Shown here in pieces: positions 32,570-41,483 of a stretch of 64,000 nt of DNA. This DNA is from WHSW01 sp963767285. GTDB taxonomy: Bacteria; Actinomycetota; Thermoleophilia; Solirubrobacterales; 70-9. The position numbers and the translations under genes were made by a program. The DNA lies in NCBI GenBank assembly GCA_963767285.1, contig CAVYDJ010000004.1, forward strand, positions 186,001 to 250,000, written 5' to 3'. The notes beneath the pieces are model-generated. The model made no database searches. It saw nothing but the letters and a program-made list of their open reading frames with translations, and was not told the origin of the DNA. Position 1 is the first letter of the stretch. Each line of letters begins with the position of its first letter.

Positions 32570-32952
32570 CTATCCGGCCGGCAGCTCGTAGAGGGCGTGG
32601 GGGAGGCCGGCGCGCTCGAACTCGCGCACGTAGACCATCCCCAGCTTCTCCATCACCCGCTGCGAGCGGAGGTTGTCGAGCAGCCGACCTCCACGATCGG
32701 TTCGCCCTCCACCTCGTCGCGGTTGAGGCCCGCGTAGCCGACCATGTCGCCGCTGGACCGCTCGCGCCACCACCACAGGCAGTACCCGGCCTCGGTGGCC
32801 TGCTCGGCCTGCGCGCGAAGCATGCGCTCGGGGTTTTTCGGCCCGCCGCCGTGCCATGGGGCGACGACCGGATTCGCGAAGTGGGCGGCGACGAAGTCGA
32901 GGTGGGCGGCGGGGTCCGGGACCTCGGCGTCGAGGCGCTCGGTGCGAGGAAC
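32570..32952 (-). pseudogene. Degenerate GNAT acetyltransferase
   Basis: The minus strand encodes R-T-E-R-L-D-A-E-V at the start, D-M-V-G-Y-A-G-L-N in the middle and, in a different frame, L-D-N-L-R-S-Q-R-V-M-E-K-L-G-M at the end, all hallmarks of RimJ-like GNAT enzymes. The central part holding the acetyl-CoA pyrophosphate loop (about 55-60 residues) is deleted at the frame junction near 32683, and no start codon exists before the R-T-E-R-L segment, which follows the cupin stop codon at once. So both ends and the core are damaged. Confidence 0.75.
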
Positions 32953-32954
32953 GC

Positions 32955-33311
32955 CTAGTTGTCCTCGCCCGGCCAGAAGTCCTGCTGCTGCTCGGTCGGC
33001 GGATCCTGGAGTTTGGTCGAGAAGATCAGCAGCTCGGCGTCGGCGTCCGTGTCGTTGTGGACCGAGTAGAACGAGTCGCCGCTCATCTTCACGGCCGTCT
33101 GCGGGCCGGCCTCGAAGACGTCGTCGCCGACCTTGAAGGTCAGCGTCCCGGCGATCACGAAGTAGACCTCCTCCTGGCCGGGATGGCGATGGCCGTAGCT
33201 GCCGCGCCCGCCGGTGTCGGACGGCATCATCCGCCAGGAGAACGAGACCTGCTCGGTCCCGAGGGCCTCCGAGTAGTGGCGCATCTCCCCGAAGCCCGGG
33301 TACTCGGCCAT
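32955..33311 (-). CDS. Single-domain cupin
   Basis: 118 residues from ATG 33311. The cupin motif 1 region is visible as G-H-R-H-P-G-Q-E-E-V-Y-F-V-I-A-G (G-x5-H-x-H-x3-E-like) and motif 2 as S-V-H-N-D-T-D. It could bind a metal and act as an isomerase, dioxygenase or regulator. Family-like sequence continues upstream of this ATG (Y-S-V-A-N-R-E-E-C-V-D-F) up to a CTG at 33347-33349 next to GGAGGAGGAG, so a CTG start with 13 extra residues is possible. Confidence 0.8.
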   Translation of the reverse strand: MAEYPGFGEMRHYSEALGTEQVSFSWRMMPSDTGGRGSYGHRHPGQEEVYFVIAGTLTFKVGDDVFEAGPQTAVKMSGDSFYSVHNDTDADAELLIFSTKLQDPPTEQQQDFWPGEDN

Positions 33312-33349
33312 GAAGTCGACGCATTCTTCGCGGTTGGCGACGGAGTAGC

Positions 33350-33724
33350 TCAGAGCTCCTCCTCCAGCTCGACCTCAACCGGCTCCGGCTCGATGTCCGG
33401 GTCAGGCTCGAGCTCCTCCTCGTCCTCGACGATGTCGTCCTCGCCGGGCTCCAGCTCGGTCGCCTCGGCGGACACGCCGACCGGCGCGTGGCGAATGCTC
33501 TGGAAGCGCTCCATCGCGGTGTCGAGGGTGTCGCTGTCGACCGGGACCTCGTCGGTGATTCGAACCCAGTCCGCGCCCTCGAAGGCCTCCATGTTGAAGA
33601 CCTCCTGGTCGATCGAGACGGAGTCGTCAACGACCACCACGACCTCGGTCTGGGGGTTGAAATACGTGCCGGGCCGGACCAGGAGCTCGTCCAGCTCGAC
33701 GACGGGATCTTCGTCTGCGGTCAC
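33350..33724 (-). CDS. Acidic protein of unknown function
   Basis: 124 residues from GTG 33724. The first 85 residues look folded (V-V-E-L-D-E-L-L-V-R-P-G-T-Y-F-N-P-Q-T-E-style strand-turn pattern and V-V-V-V-D-D); the last 35 are almost all Glu, Asp, Pro and Val, so disordered and strongly acidic. No family recognised. It lies between the cupin and a membrane-anchored protein on the same strand. Confidence 0.6.
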   Translation of the reverse strand: MTADEDPVVELDELLVRPGTYFNPQTEVVVVVDDSVSIDQEVFNMEAFEGADWVRITDEVPVDSDTLDTAMERFQSIRHAPVGVSAEATELEPGEDDIVEDEEELEPDPDIEPEPVEVELEEEL

Positions 33725-33734
33725 GGGCCGAACA

Positions 33735-34223
33735 CTACTGCCCGAGGTTCTCAAGCTCACGAAGCTGGCGGTCCACCTCGGCCTCGACGTCGAGCGGCTC
33801 CTTCCCCTGGCGGGCGCGCCGCTGGTTCCGGGCGACGACGAGCTGGCGGACCTCCTCCCGCAGCGCCGGATCGCCGCTCGGGGGCGCCGCCGGCGTCCGC
33901 TGCTCGTCCAGCGCCTTGGCGAGCTCCTCATCGACGTCGAGCGGCGTCTCGCCGCGGGCGCTCTGGCGAAAGGCCTTCGCCTCGAGCATCTGCCGGAGCT
34001 CGGCTTCGTTGACGCTCGCCTCCGTCTCGGCCGCCCCGGAGTCGATCAGCCCGCGCGGGTTGTCGGACTCGAACTCGACCGAGAGCCCGCCCTTGCCAAT
34101 CGAGCGGAAGGCGCTGCCCGCGTTGGCGATGAAGGCGATCGCGGCGACCGGGATCGCCACCAAGACGATGATCAGGATCACGTCTCCGTTCGAAACCGCT
34201 GTCTCCAAAGGTGGCACGCCCAC
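33735..34223 (-). CDS. Membrane-anchored protein with C-terminal SHOCT-like repeats
   Basis: 162 residues from GTG 34223. One transmembrane helix near residues 14-36 (I-L-I-I-V-L-V-A-I-P), then a soluble part in which two similar helical units recur (L-R-Q-M-L-E-A-K-A-F-R-Q-S-A-R-G-E-T-P-L-D-V and V-R-Q-L-V-V-A-R-N-Q-R-R-A-R-Q-G-K-E-P-L-D-V). The paired G-x-x-P-L-D-V ending resembles SHOCT oligomerisation modules. Role unknown. Divergent from the acyl-CoA dehydrogenase. Confidence 0.65.
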   Translation of the reverse strand: MGVPPLETAVSNGDVILIIVLVAIPVAAIAFIANAGSAFRSIGKGGLSVEFESDNPRGLIDSGAAETEASVNEAELRQMLEAKAFRQSARGETPLDVDEELAKALDEQRTPAAPPSGDPALREEVRQLVVARNQRRARQGKEPLDVEAEVDRQLRELENLGQ

Positions 34224-34250
34224 ACACTAAATCAGCTACGATCCTCGGGT

Positions 34251-34270
34251 GATTGACTGATCAGTCAATC
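34251..34270. promoter_or_regulatory. Perfect 20-bp palindrome upstream of the acyl-CoA dehydrogenase
   Basis: GATTGACTGATCAGTCAATC, 35 nt before GTG 34305. Its symmetry and size are those of a TetR-family (FadR/KstR2-like) operator. No such regulator is adjacent, so it would be controlled in trans. Confidence 0.7.
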
Positions 34271-34304
34271 GATAACTTGACCACGCAAAGGAGCACCTGA
34301 AACC

Positions 34305-35531
<1,227 letters not shown>

Positions 35532-35599
35532 CGCTCCGTCCGACCGGTCGACACCGCGCACGCCCGATCGGACAAGCACACCATCATGGGCGGTTCGCG

Positions 35600-35705
35600 G
35601 ATCCCGAACCGGGCTGAGTGCGCCGTGAAATCCCGGGCCGCGGGTGAGCTGCGTGACGTCGCCTCCGTCCGCGGTCATCATGTAGATCTGGACCGTCGCG
35701 GCTGA
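35600..35705 (-). pseudogene. Fragment duplicated from the TolB-like propeller gene
   Basis: On the minus strand T-V-Q-I-Y-M-M-T-A-D-G-G-D-V-T-Q-L-T-R-G and following residues match the neighbouring gene at 36378-36480 (T-V-Q-I-Y-V-M-T-A-S-G-G-D-A-T-Q-L-T-R-G), with nearly identical DNA. Only this one blade of about 35 codons is kept, with no start codon or signal peptide. The rest of 35532-35762 shows nothing else apart from the hairpin at 35752. Confidence 0.7.
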
Positions 35706-35751
35706 ACGTAATCCGCCCGGAGCCATGAGTCCGACCCTCACCGAGGCGGCC

Positions 35752-35779
35752 GGGGAACGCGCCTACGGGTGCGTTCCCC
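35752..35779. terminator. Hairpin at the end of the TolB-like gene
   Basis: GGGGAACGC and GCGTTCCCC arms (9 bp) with a 10-nt loop that contains the stop codon of the minus-strand gene. No T tract. Confidence 0.5.
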
Positions 35780-36752
35780 AGTCGGCCTTGTTCGGGAAGC
35801 GCCCGCCCCCGAGGATGACGTGCTTCCCCGAGCCGTTCACCTTCATGACCACGAGGTCGCTGGACCCGGTATGGAACTGCGTGTAGACGATCCTCCGCCC
35901 GTTGGGCGAGAAGGCGGGGTTCTGCGCCAGCTCGAACGGGCCGCCCTCCGTCAGCGGGGCCTCGTCGGTGAGGGCCTTCTTCTTGCCTGCGTCGATCGGC
36001 ATCAGGTAGATGTCGCCCGTCTTCCCGGGGGCCCCGCTGTCTCCCGAGTCGAACGTGACCCATTGGCCGTCCGGTGAGACGTCCGGGTCGGACGCGTTCA
36101 GCTTGTAGTTGGTCAACCGCTCGAGACCGGTGCCGTCGGCGTTGACGCGGAAGATCGCTGATTCCTCGGGGGACTTGAATCGGCTGAAGACGATCGTCGT
36201 CCCGTCCGGCGAGAACTGGGGTTCGCTGTCGTATTGCGCCCCGTCGCCTCGAGCGTCGGTGACGCGCAGAGCCTCGTCGACCGTGACGCCGTCGGGGTCC
36301 GAGGCGGGGATGATCCAGATCCCGTTCAACGACCGCTTGCCCCAGTCGGAATCGATCGCCATGCTCGTGCCGCTCGGCGCCCAGCCCGGGGCACCGTGAA
36401 ATCCCGCGCCGCGGGTGAGCTGGGTTGCGTCGCCTCCACTTGCGGTCATCACGTAGATCTGAACCGTCTCCCTGGAGCCGTCGATGTCCTTGCGGTTGCT
36501 GTCGAAGGCGATCAGCTCACCATCTGGCGACCAGTCGGACAGGAACGACTGGGCGCCCGCCGGCTTGCTCACGGTCAGCTGCCGCTTGTGGCTGCCGTCG
36601 GGGTTGGCCGTGATGATCTCGACGTGCTTGCCGACGTCGCGGGCGAAGGAGATCCGGCCGTTCTGGCCGCTGAAGGTCGCAGTGGACGGGCCGGCGAGCA
36701 ATGAGACGACGATCAGGCCGGCACCGAAAAGCGTGATTGTGAGTTTAGGCAT
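35763..36752 (-). CDS. Secreted TolB-like beta-propeller protein
   Basis: 329 residues from ATG 36752. Signal peptide with a cleavage site near residue 26 (A-G-P-S-T-A-T-F), then five to six WD40-like PD40 repeats with the marker S-P-D-G (W-S-P-D-G-E-L-I-A-F, F-S-P-D-G-T-T-I-V-F, V-S-P-D-G-Q-W-V-T-F, F-S-P-N-G-R-R-I-V-Y). TolB-like proteins bind other envelope proteins or peptides; with no Tol-Pal genes here, the role is unknown. One blade has been duplicated into the region downstream (35600-35705). Confidence 0.87.
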   Translation of the reverse strand: MPKLTITLFGAGLIVVSLLAGPSTATFSGQNGRISFARDVGKHVEIITANPDGSHKRQLTVSKPAGAQSFLSDWSPDGELIAFDSNRKDIDGSRETVQIYVMTASGGDATQLTRGAGFHGAPGWAPSGTSMAIDSDWGKRSLNGIWIIPASDPDGVTVDEALRVTDARGDGAQYDSEPQFSPDGTTIVFSRFKSPEESAIFRVNADGTGLERLTNYKLNASDPDVSPDGQWVTFDSGDSGAPGKTGDIYLMPIDAGKKKALTDEAPLTEGGPFELAQNPAFSPNGRRIVYTQFHTGSSDLVVMKVNGSGKHVILGGGRFPNKADWGTHP

Positions 36753-36758
36753 GCAGCG

Positions 36759-36764
36759 ACCGTA
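36759..36764 (-). promoter_or_regulatory. Leaderless -10 box of the TolB-like gene
   Basis: TACGGT on the minus strand, 6 nt before ATG 36752. Confidence 0.5.
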
Positions 36765-36796
36765 TCCCACCCGGTGGGCTTCGCGCAAGGGACGAA

Positions 36797-37045
36797 TTAG
36801 GCGCGGCGGTTGGGGCTGAGCGCGATCATCGCGCCGATCGCGGTGAGGATGATGAAGCCGAGGACGACGATCTGTGCCCAGCCGTCGATCACCTCGACCG
36901 ACGCGTAGCCGAGCGCGATCAGGACGAGGCCGGCGATCCCGGAAAAGATGACGAGTCGACGGGGGTTGCGGACGGCGACCCCGGTGGGGGCGCTGAAAGT
37001 GGCGCGCTCGTATTGATTGCGCTGGTTGACGGTCATGTTGGCCAT
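36797..37045 (-). CDS. Small two-helix membrane protein
   Basis: 82 residues. Two hydrophobic helices (about 31-48 and 55-76) joined by a short acidic turn, a polar N-terminus and a basic C-terminus (S-P-N-R-R-A). GGAGAGA lies upstream of the ATG. No family recognised; the gene stands alone between the TolB-like and PadR genes. Confidence 0.65.
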   Translation of the reverse strand: MANMTVNQRNQYERATFSAPTGVAVRNPRRLVIFSGIAGLVLIALGYASVEVIDGWAQIVVLGFIILTAIGAMIALSPNRRA

Positions 37046-37131
37046 TGGTCTCTCCTCGTGGCAGACGGAACAAACTCAACCTATCCGCGAGATACACCCA
37101 GTGTCAGTGAGGCTGGTCACACGCGAGCCGT

Positions 37132-37137
37132 TACGCT
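37132..37137 (+). promoter_or_regulatory. Leaderless -10 box of the PadR gene
   Basis: TACGCT, 6 nt before ATG 37144. Confidence 0.45.
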
Positions 37138-37143
37138 CGCGCG

Positions 37144-37584
37144 ATGGCTGAGCGGGCTCGCAAGCCGGTCGCGGACGCGGTCGCCGAGGCGGCCAGGGTG
37201 GCGCCGCGCGAACGGCGGGGTGGGCGCACGATGGACGTGTTCGGCGGCGAGATCCGCCGGCGGGACCTGTTCCCGCTCCTGGTCCTGCACCTGATCGAGC
37301 GCGAGCCCCAGTACGGCAACCGGTTGATCGAGGAGATCAAGCGAATCACCGAGGGCGTGATCTCGGTCAATCCGAACACGATCTACCCGCTGCTGCGACA
37401 GCTCGAGGCCGAGGGCAAGATCAAGGGCGACTGGGAGCACCCCGATCGCCGCACCCGTCGCTACTACTCGATCACGGCGGCCGGCAGGCGCGAGCTCGAG
37501 CGCCTGCGCGGCCAGCTCGAGCCGTTCCTCGACTCCGTGATCCGCTCCGTGAGCCTGATCAAGCGGGAGCTCTACGGCGAGTAG
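37144..37584 (+). CDS. PadR family transcriptional regulator
   Basis: 146 residues. After a 40-residue basic lead the winged helix-turn-helix is clear: L-V-L-H-L-I, Y-G-N-R-L-I-E-E-I, S-V-N-P-N-T-I-Y-P-L-L-R-Q-L-E (recognition helix) and the wing R-R-Y-Y-S-I-T-A-A-G. A C-terminal helix for dimerisation follows. Target unknown; no efflux gene is adjacent. If translation started at ATG 37231 (M-D-V-F-G-G), the protein would lose the lead and match standard PadR length. Convergent overlap of 13 bp with the next gene. Confidence 0.85.
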   Translation: MAERARKPVADAVAEAARVAPRERRGGRTMDVFGGEIRRRDLFPLLVLHLIEREPQYGNRLIEEIKRITEGVISVNPNTIYPLLRQLEAEGKIKGDWEHPDRRTRRYYSITAAGRRELERLRGQLEPFLDSVIRSVSLIKRELYGE

Positions 37585-38687
37585 CGGCGCACCTCGAGCT
37601 CGGCGCGGCGCAGTAGGCGCAGGCGGGCGCCGTGCTCGCGCTCGACCCGCTTCTGCTTCGTCCGCAGGACGAGGTTGACGAACAGCGGCGCCGGCGCTCC
37701 GGAGCGGCCGCGGACGTCGCGACGCACCTTGGCGACCCCGGCCTTGCGGGTCGCGCACGGCGACTGGACCGGCGTGCAGTTCGTGCCGTTGACGGGGCTG
37801 ATCTGCCCGCCCTGCCAGACCGAGCGCCGCACCAGCCGGCTGGGCCTGATCGCGCGTGGGCCGCGGGCGACGATCAGCTCGGCGCCGACCAGCGCGTTGT
37901 AACCGAGGTGACGTACGTCGGACCGCAGCGCCGCCGTGGCCGCGAGCACGTCGCCGCGCTGCAGGATCGGCACCTTCTGCGAGAGCACGACCTTGCGCTG
38001 CGGTCGCAGGCGAAGCGAGCGGCGGCGCAGATCTCCGGTCCGCCGCCGCTCGGCCGTTTCGCCCGGCGCGAGGCGGATCGCGCTGAGGCGGCTCTTGTTC
38101 TGGACGATCCGGCCGTTCGGCTTGTTGGAGCCGATGATCACCCGCTCGTGACCCCGCGCGTGGCGGCTCGAGGCCGAGACGACGACGTTGGCGTAGCAGC
38201 GGTCCAGCCGGCAGGGAAAGTGCTTGCCGACCCGCGTCGTGCGGTCGAAGACGACGGGGCAGTGGTGTTGGCGGTTGGGCAGCCGCTGCCGGCAGCCCTG
38301 CTTGCGGCGGGCGATCACCCGCGACCGCGCGTGCGTCGAGCGGCGCGGCGCGAGCTCGAGCGAGACGACGACGTTCGGGTCGTAGTCGTAGGGCCGCCCG
38401 GCGCAGCGCGCCGAGTGTTTGTCGCAGTCGACGGTCACCTGCACCTCGGCGAGCAGCTCGAGGCGATCTCGGCGGCGCAGGCCCGAGAGCCTGCCCGGCC
38501 CCATCGAGAGCACGATCCGCGGCTCGGCGCCCGGCCGCCGGGTGATCGGCACGGTCTTTCGCAGCTCGGAACCGGGCCCGGTCGTGTACGCGTCCACGGG
38601 CCGCGGGGCGGCGTTTGCGGGGGTGGCGGCGAGCGCGAGCGCGAGCGCGGTGGCCACCAGCCAGGGGATCCGGATCGGGCGGGTCAA
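37572..38687 (-). CDS. Secreted Arg/Cys-rich protein of unknown function
   Basis: 371 residues from TTG 38687; the open frame runs further upstream only as a shadow of the kinase gene. Signal peptide to A-N-A-A-P near residue 27. The mature protein is very basic (many R-R-x-R) with six or more Cys, several in pairs (D-C-D-K-H-S-A-R-C, F-P-C-R-L-D-R-C), consistent with an extracytoplasmic disulfide-bonded protein. It begins 14 bp after the kinase stop, so it is the last gene of the FHA-kinase operon and a possible partner of the kinase sensor domain. No family recognised. Confidence 0.6.
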   Translation of the reverse strand: MTRPIRIPWLVATALALALAATPANAAPRPVDAYTTGPGSELRKTVPITRRPGAEPRIVLSMGPGRLSGLRRRDRLELLAEVQVTVDCDKHSARCAGRPYDYDPNVVVSLELAPRRSTHARSRVIARRKQGCRQRLPNRQHHCPVVFDRTTRVGKHFPCRLDRCYANVVVSASSRHARGHERVIIGSNKPNGRIVQNKSRLSAIRLAPGETAERRRTGDLRRRSLRLRPQRKVVLSQKVPILQRGDVLAATAALRSDVRHLGYNALVGAELIVARGPRAIRPSRLVRRSVWQGGQISPVNGTNCTPVQSPCATRKAGVAKVRRDVRGRSGAPAPLFVNLVLRTKQKRVEREHGARLRLLRRAELEVRRYSP

Positions 38688-38700
38688 GGGTCTCGGAGTT

Positions 38701-40596
38701 CTAGGGATCGATCCTGGTCGCCGTCGAGTCGCCCTCGCTGACCACCCAGACGGAGTCTTCGGCGAGCGCCAGGTCGGACGGATCGCCGCCGGCGGCGATC
38801 GGCGGCCCGGCGACCTGGCCGCTGGCCGGGTCGACCCGGACCACGGAGTCCTCGCCGCCGAGCGCGACCCAGACGGAGCCGAGGCCGGCCTTGACGCCGC
38901 GGGGGAGGTCGCCCACCGGGTGCGGGTCGCCGACCACGTCGCCGCTTTCGGGATCGAGCTCGTAGAGCGTTCCGTTGAGGTTGCTGGTGACCCATACGGC
39001 GCCCTCCCCGACCGCGACGTCGTTGGGCAGCTCGCCGACCGGGATCGAGCTGCCCACCCGGCGCGGGCCGTCGGGATCGATGCGCGAGACGGAGGCCGCG
39101 CGGATGTTGGTGACCCAGACCGTCCCGCCACCGGCCGCGACCGAGCGCGGCTCCGTGCCCAAAGGAACGTTGCCGGCGAGAGCGTTGTTCTCGGGATCGA
39201 TCCGGACCACGGCCTGCGCCCCGGCCTCGGCGACCCAGACCCAGCGTTCGTCGACGGCGACGTCGCTTGGGTCCGAGCCGTCGCCGAGCGGGATCTCGAG
39301 CGGCTCCGCGCCCTCGAGGGGGTCGAGGCGGTAGAGCGCGTCGGCCTCGCGGCTCACCGCCCAGACCGAGCCGAACCCCACCGCGACCGCTACCGGCTTC
39401 TCCAGGGGGATCTCGAACGCGACGGAGTTGGTGAGCCTGTCGATCGCGTCGACCTCGTCGCCGCGACGGGCGGCGACCCAGACGCGCTCGGGGCCGACCG
39501 CGACGCCGGTGGGTGCGCGCCCGACCGCGATCGGCGCCGCGGCGGGAGCCACCGGGCCGTTCTCGGCCGCGTCCTCGCCCCCGCCCACCAGGAGGAAGGC
39601 GGCGACGATCGCCGCGACCGCGACCGCCCCGACCCCCACGAGGCGCCATGGCGGACGGCGCCGCATGACGGGCGTGATCGCCTCGGCGTCGATCGTCGTC
39701 CGGGGCGACGGAGTCCCCGCCGGGGCCAGCGGGACCGTCCGCTCGTGATCCACAACCGCGTCGAGGGCCCGGCTGACGGCCCCCGCCGACGCGAAGCGCT
39801 CGTCGGGACTGATGGCCATTGCCTCGGCGACCACGGCATCGACGCCCGCCGGCACGTCCTTGCGCATCTCCGACGGCTTCGGCCGTGGTGCGTTCGCGTG
39901 CGCGAACAGCGTCGCAAGCTGGTTGTCGCGCGGAAACGGCGATTGGCCGGTGAGCGCGAAGTGGAGGACGGCCCCGAGGGCGTAGACGTCCGCGCGGCCA
40001 TCGACTTTCTCGCCGGCAATCTGCTCGGGTGCGACGAAGTCGGCGGTGCCCACGAGCTCGCCGGTGCCGGTGACGGTCTCGCCGCCGCGCATCGTCCGGC
40101 TGATCCCGAAGTCCGTCAGGTAGACGCGTCCGGCGTCGGCGCCGCCGCCGACGAGCACGTTGGCGGGCTTGACGTCGCGGTGGATGAGCCCGGCGGCATG
40201 GGCTGCGTCGAGCCCGGCGGCGACCGCGGCGACGATGCCCGCGGCCTCGCCGGGGTCGAGCGGGCCGCCGATCGCGACCAGCTCGCGCAGGTCGCGGCCC
40301 TCGACGAGGCGCATGGAGAGGTAGAGCTGGCCGTCCTGCTCGCCCGCCTCGTGGACCGGGATCACGTGCGGATGCTCGATCGCGGCCGCAAGTCGCGACT
40401 CGCGCCGGAAGCGCTCGCGAAAGCGCTCGTCGGCCGAGAGCGCCGGGGCGAGCACCTTGAGCGCCCGCTCGCGGTCGAGCGCGAGGTTCCGGGCACGGAA
40501 GACCACGCCCATCCCGCCCTCGCCCAGCACCGCCTCGATCCGGTGCCCCGCGAACTCGGCGCCGATCGCCGGGCCGCCCGGCCCCGCGCCGCTCAT
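38701..40596 (-). CDS. Membrane Ser/Thr protein kinase with extracytoplasmic beta-propeller
   Basis: 631 residues. PknB-type kinase domain: glycine loop L-G-E-G-G-M-G (24-30), Lys47, catalytic H-R-D (139-141), D-F-G (162-164), A-P-E (189-191), all intact. One transmembrane helix at about 318-339, then a C-terminal half of seven or so YVTN/NHL-like repeats (V-A-V-G-x-G-x-V-W-V, R-I-D-P) predicted to form a propeller outside the membrane. The layout suggests a receptor kinase in which an external ligand controls cytoplasmic phosphorylation. It follows the FHA gene by 6 bp; FHA domains bind phosphothreonine, so the two likely work together. Confidence 0.95.
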   Translation of the reverse strand: MSGAGPGGPAIGAEFAGHRIEAVLGEGGMGVVFRARNLALDRERALKVLAPALSADERFRERFRRESRLAAAIEHPHVIPVHEAGEQDGQLYLSMRLVEGRDLRELVAIGGPLDPGEAAGIVAAVAAGLDAAHAAGLIHRDVKPANVLVGGGADAGRVYLTDFGISRTMRGGETVTGTGELVGTADFVAPEQIAGEKVDGRADVYALGAVLHFALTGQSPFPRDNQLATLFAHANAPRPKPSEMRKDVPAGVDAVVAEAMAISPDERFASAGAVSRALDAVVDHERTVPLAPAGTPSPRTTIDAEAITPVMRRRPPWRLVGVGAVAVAAIVAAFLLVGGGEDAAENGPVAPAAAPIAVGRAPTGVAVGPERVWVAARRGDEVDAIDRLTNSVAFEIPLEKPVAVAVGFGSVWAVSREADALYRLDPLEGAEPLEIPLGDGSDPSDVAVDERWVWVAEAGAQAVVRIDPENNALAGNVPLGTEPRSVAAGGGTVWVTNIRAASVSRIDPDGPRRVGSSIPVGELPNDVAVGEGAVWVTSNLNGTLYELDPESGDVVGDPHPVGDLPRGVKAGLGSVWVALGGEDSVVRVDPASGQVAGPPIAAGGDPSDLALAEDSVWVVSEGDSTATRIDP

Positions 40597-40602
40597 CCGG
40601 AC

Positions 40603-41286
40603 TCACTCATCCGCAAGGTCGCGGACCGAGATCACGCCGTTACGCAGCGCCAGCTCGACCAGGCGGGCCCGCTTCTGGTTCTGGGGCAGATCGCTGATCG
40701 CGAACTTCTCGAACAGCACCCGCAGGTGGCCCTTGACCGCGTCGATCGACAGGTGGACCTGCTCGGCGATCCCCTGGTTGGTGGCCGGGGTCGCGTAATG
40801 GCTGCCGTCCCGGTATGGCCGGCAGAGCGCGGCGAGGATGCGCCGCTGCGTCTCCGAAAGCTCGACGGCGACGCGGTCCGGGGCGGCTACGGTCGTCGAG
40901 CTGGGCGAGCCCGCCGGGGCGCGGAAGACGACGAGCGTGGCCCCGAAGCGCAGCTCGTCGTGATCGCTGAGCCGCCGCCGGCCGCTGACCCGCTCCCCGT
41001 TGACGAACGAGCCGTTGCGCGAAAGACCGTCGTCGGAGACGGCCCACTCTCCGCCGATGCGCTCGATCTCGGCGTGCAGGCGCGAGACCTGCTCGTCGGC
41101 GTCGAGGGCGACGTCGACCTCGGTTCCGCGGCCGACCGTGATCGGGGTGTGGGCGGCGTCGAGCACGAGAATCCGCTGACCCCCCTGGTCGCGCCAGAGC
41201 AGGAACGGAAGTCCGGCACGCTCGGCGTCGAGGCGCCGCTGAAGCTCGGCCGGGGAGGCCGAATGGGCTGCCGCCGGACTCTCCAT
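40603..41286 (-). CDS. FHA domain protein with C-terminal helix-turn-helix
   Basis: 227 residues from ATG 41286. FHA core about residues 38-115, with the phosphopeptide-contact motifs G-R-G, S-R-x-H (S-R-L-H-A-E-I) and N-G-S-F-V-N-G. Residues about 145-215 form a winged helix with the segment N-Q-G-I-A-E-Q-V-H-L-S-I-D-A-V-K-G-H-L-R, close to LuxR/OmpR-type DNA-binding helices. This pairs phosphothreonine recognition with DNA binding, so it may be a transcription factor controlled by the kinase next door. AACTTA-type -10 box 7 nt upstream suggests a leaderless operon. Confidence 0.88.
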   Translation of the reverse strand: MESPAAAHSASPAELQRRLDAERAGLPFLLWRDQGGQRILVLDAAHTPITVGRGTEVDVALDADEQVSRLHAEIERIGGEWAVSDDGLSRNGSFVNGERVSGRRRLSDHDELRFGATLVVFRAPAGSPSSTTVAAPDRVAVELSETQRRILAALCRPYRDGSHYATPATNQGIAEQVHLSIDAVKGHLRVLFEKFAISDLPQNQKRARLVELALRNGVISVRDLADE

Positions 41287-41293
41287 CGCCCCC

Positions 41294-41299
41294 AACTTA
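41294..41299 (-). promoter_or_regulatory. Leaderless -10 box of the FHA-kinase operon
   Basis: TAAGTT on the minus strand, 7 nt before ATG 41286. Confidence 0.45.
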
Positions 41300-41417
41300 G
41301 CCGCGGCGACGGTGTGAGGCCGGATGGGGGTTAGGCGCGTGCGCGGGGGGGATGCGATGGACGTAGGGGGGACGGCAGGGGACGCCTCCGCGTGCGTGGA
41401 TAACCCGTATCCGGCCT

Positions 41418-41442
41418 CCAGGTGTGGTGATCTCACACCTGG
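41418..41442. promoter_or_regulatory. Inverted repeat upstream of the second RTX-like gene
   Basis: CCAGGTGTG-GTGATCT-CACACCTGG, a perfect 9-bp inverted repeat with a 7-nt spacer, 41 nt before ATG 41484. Operator or 5' UTR hairpin. Confidence 0.5.
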
Positions 41443-41483
41443 GGTCGGTGGCCGCGCCCCGACGTCGGGACGACGATCGTCTC

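Noticed and set aside
38419..41334. 971-codon plus-strand open frame opposite the FHA/kinase operon
   Set aside because: Shadow of minus-strand genes with clear kinase and FHA motifs; composition is the typical Arg/Asp/Gly-rich antisense pattern.
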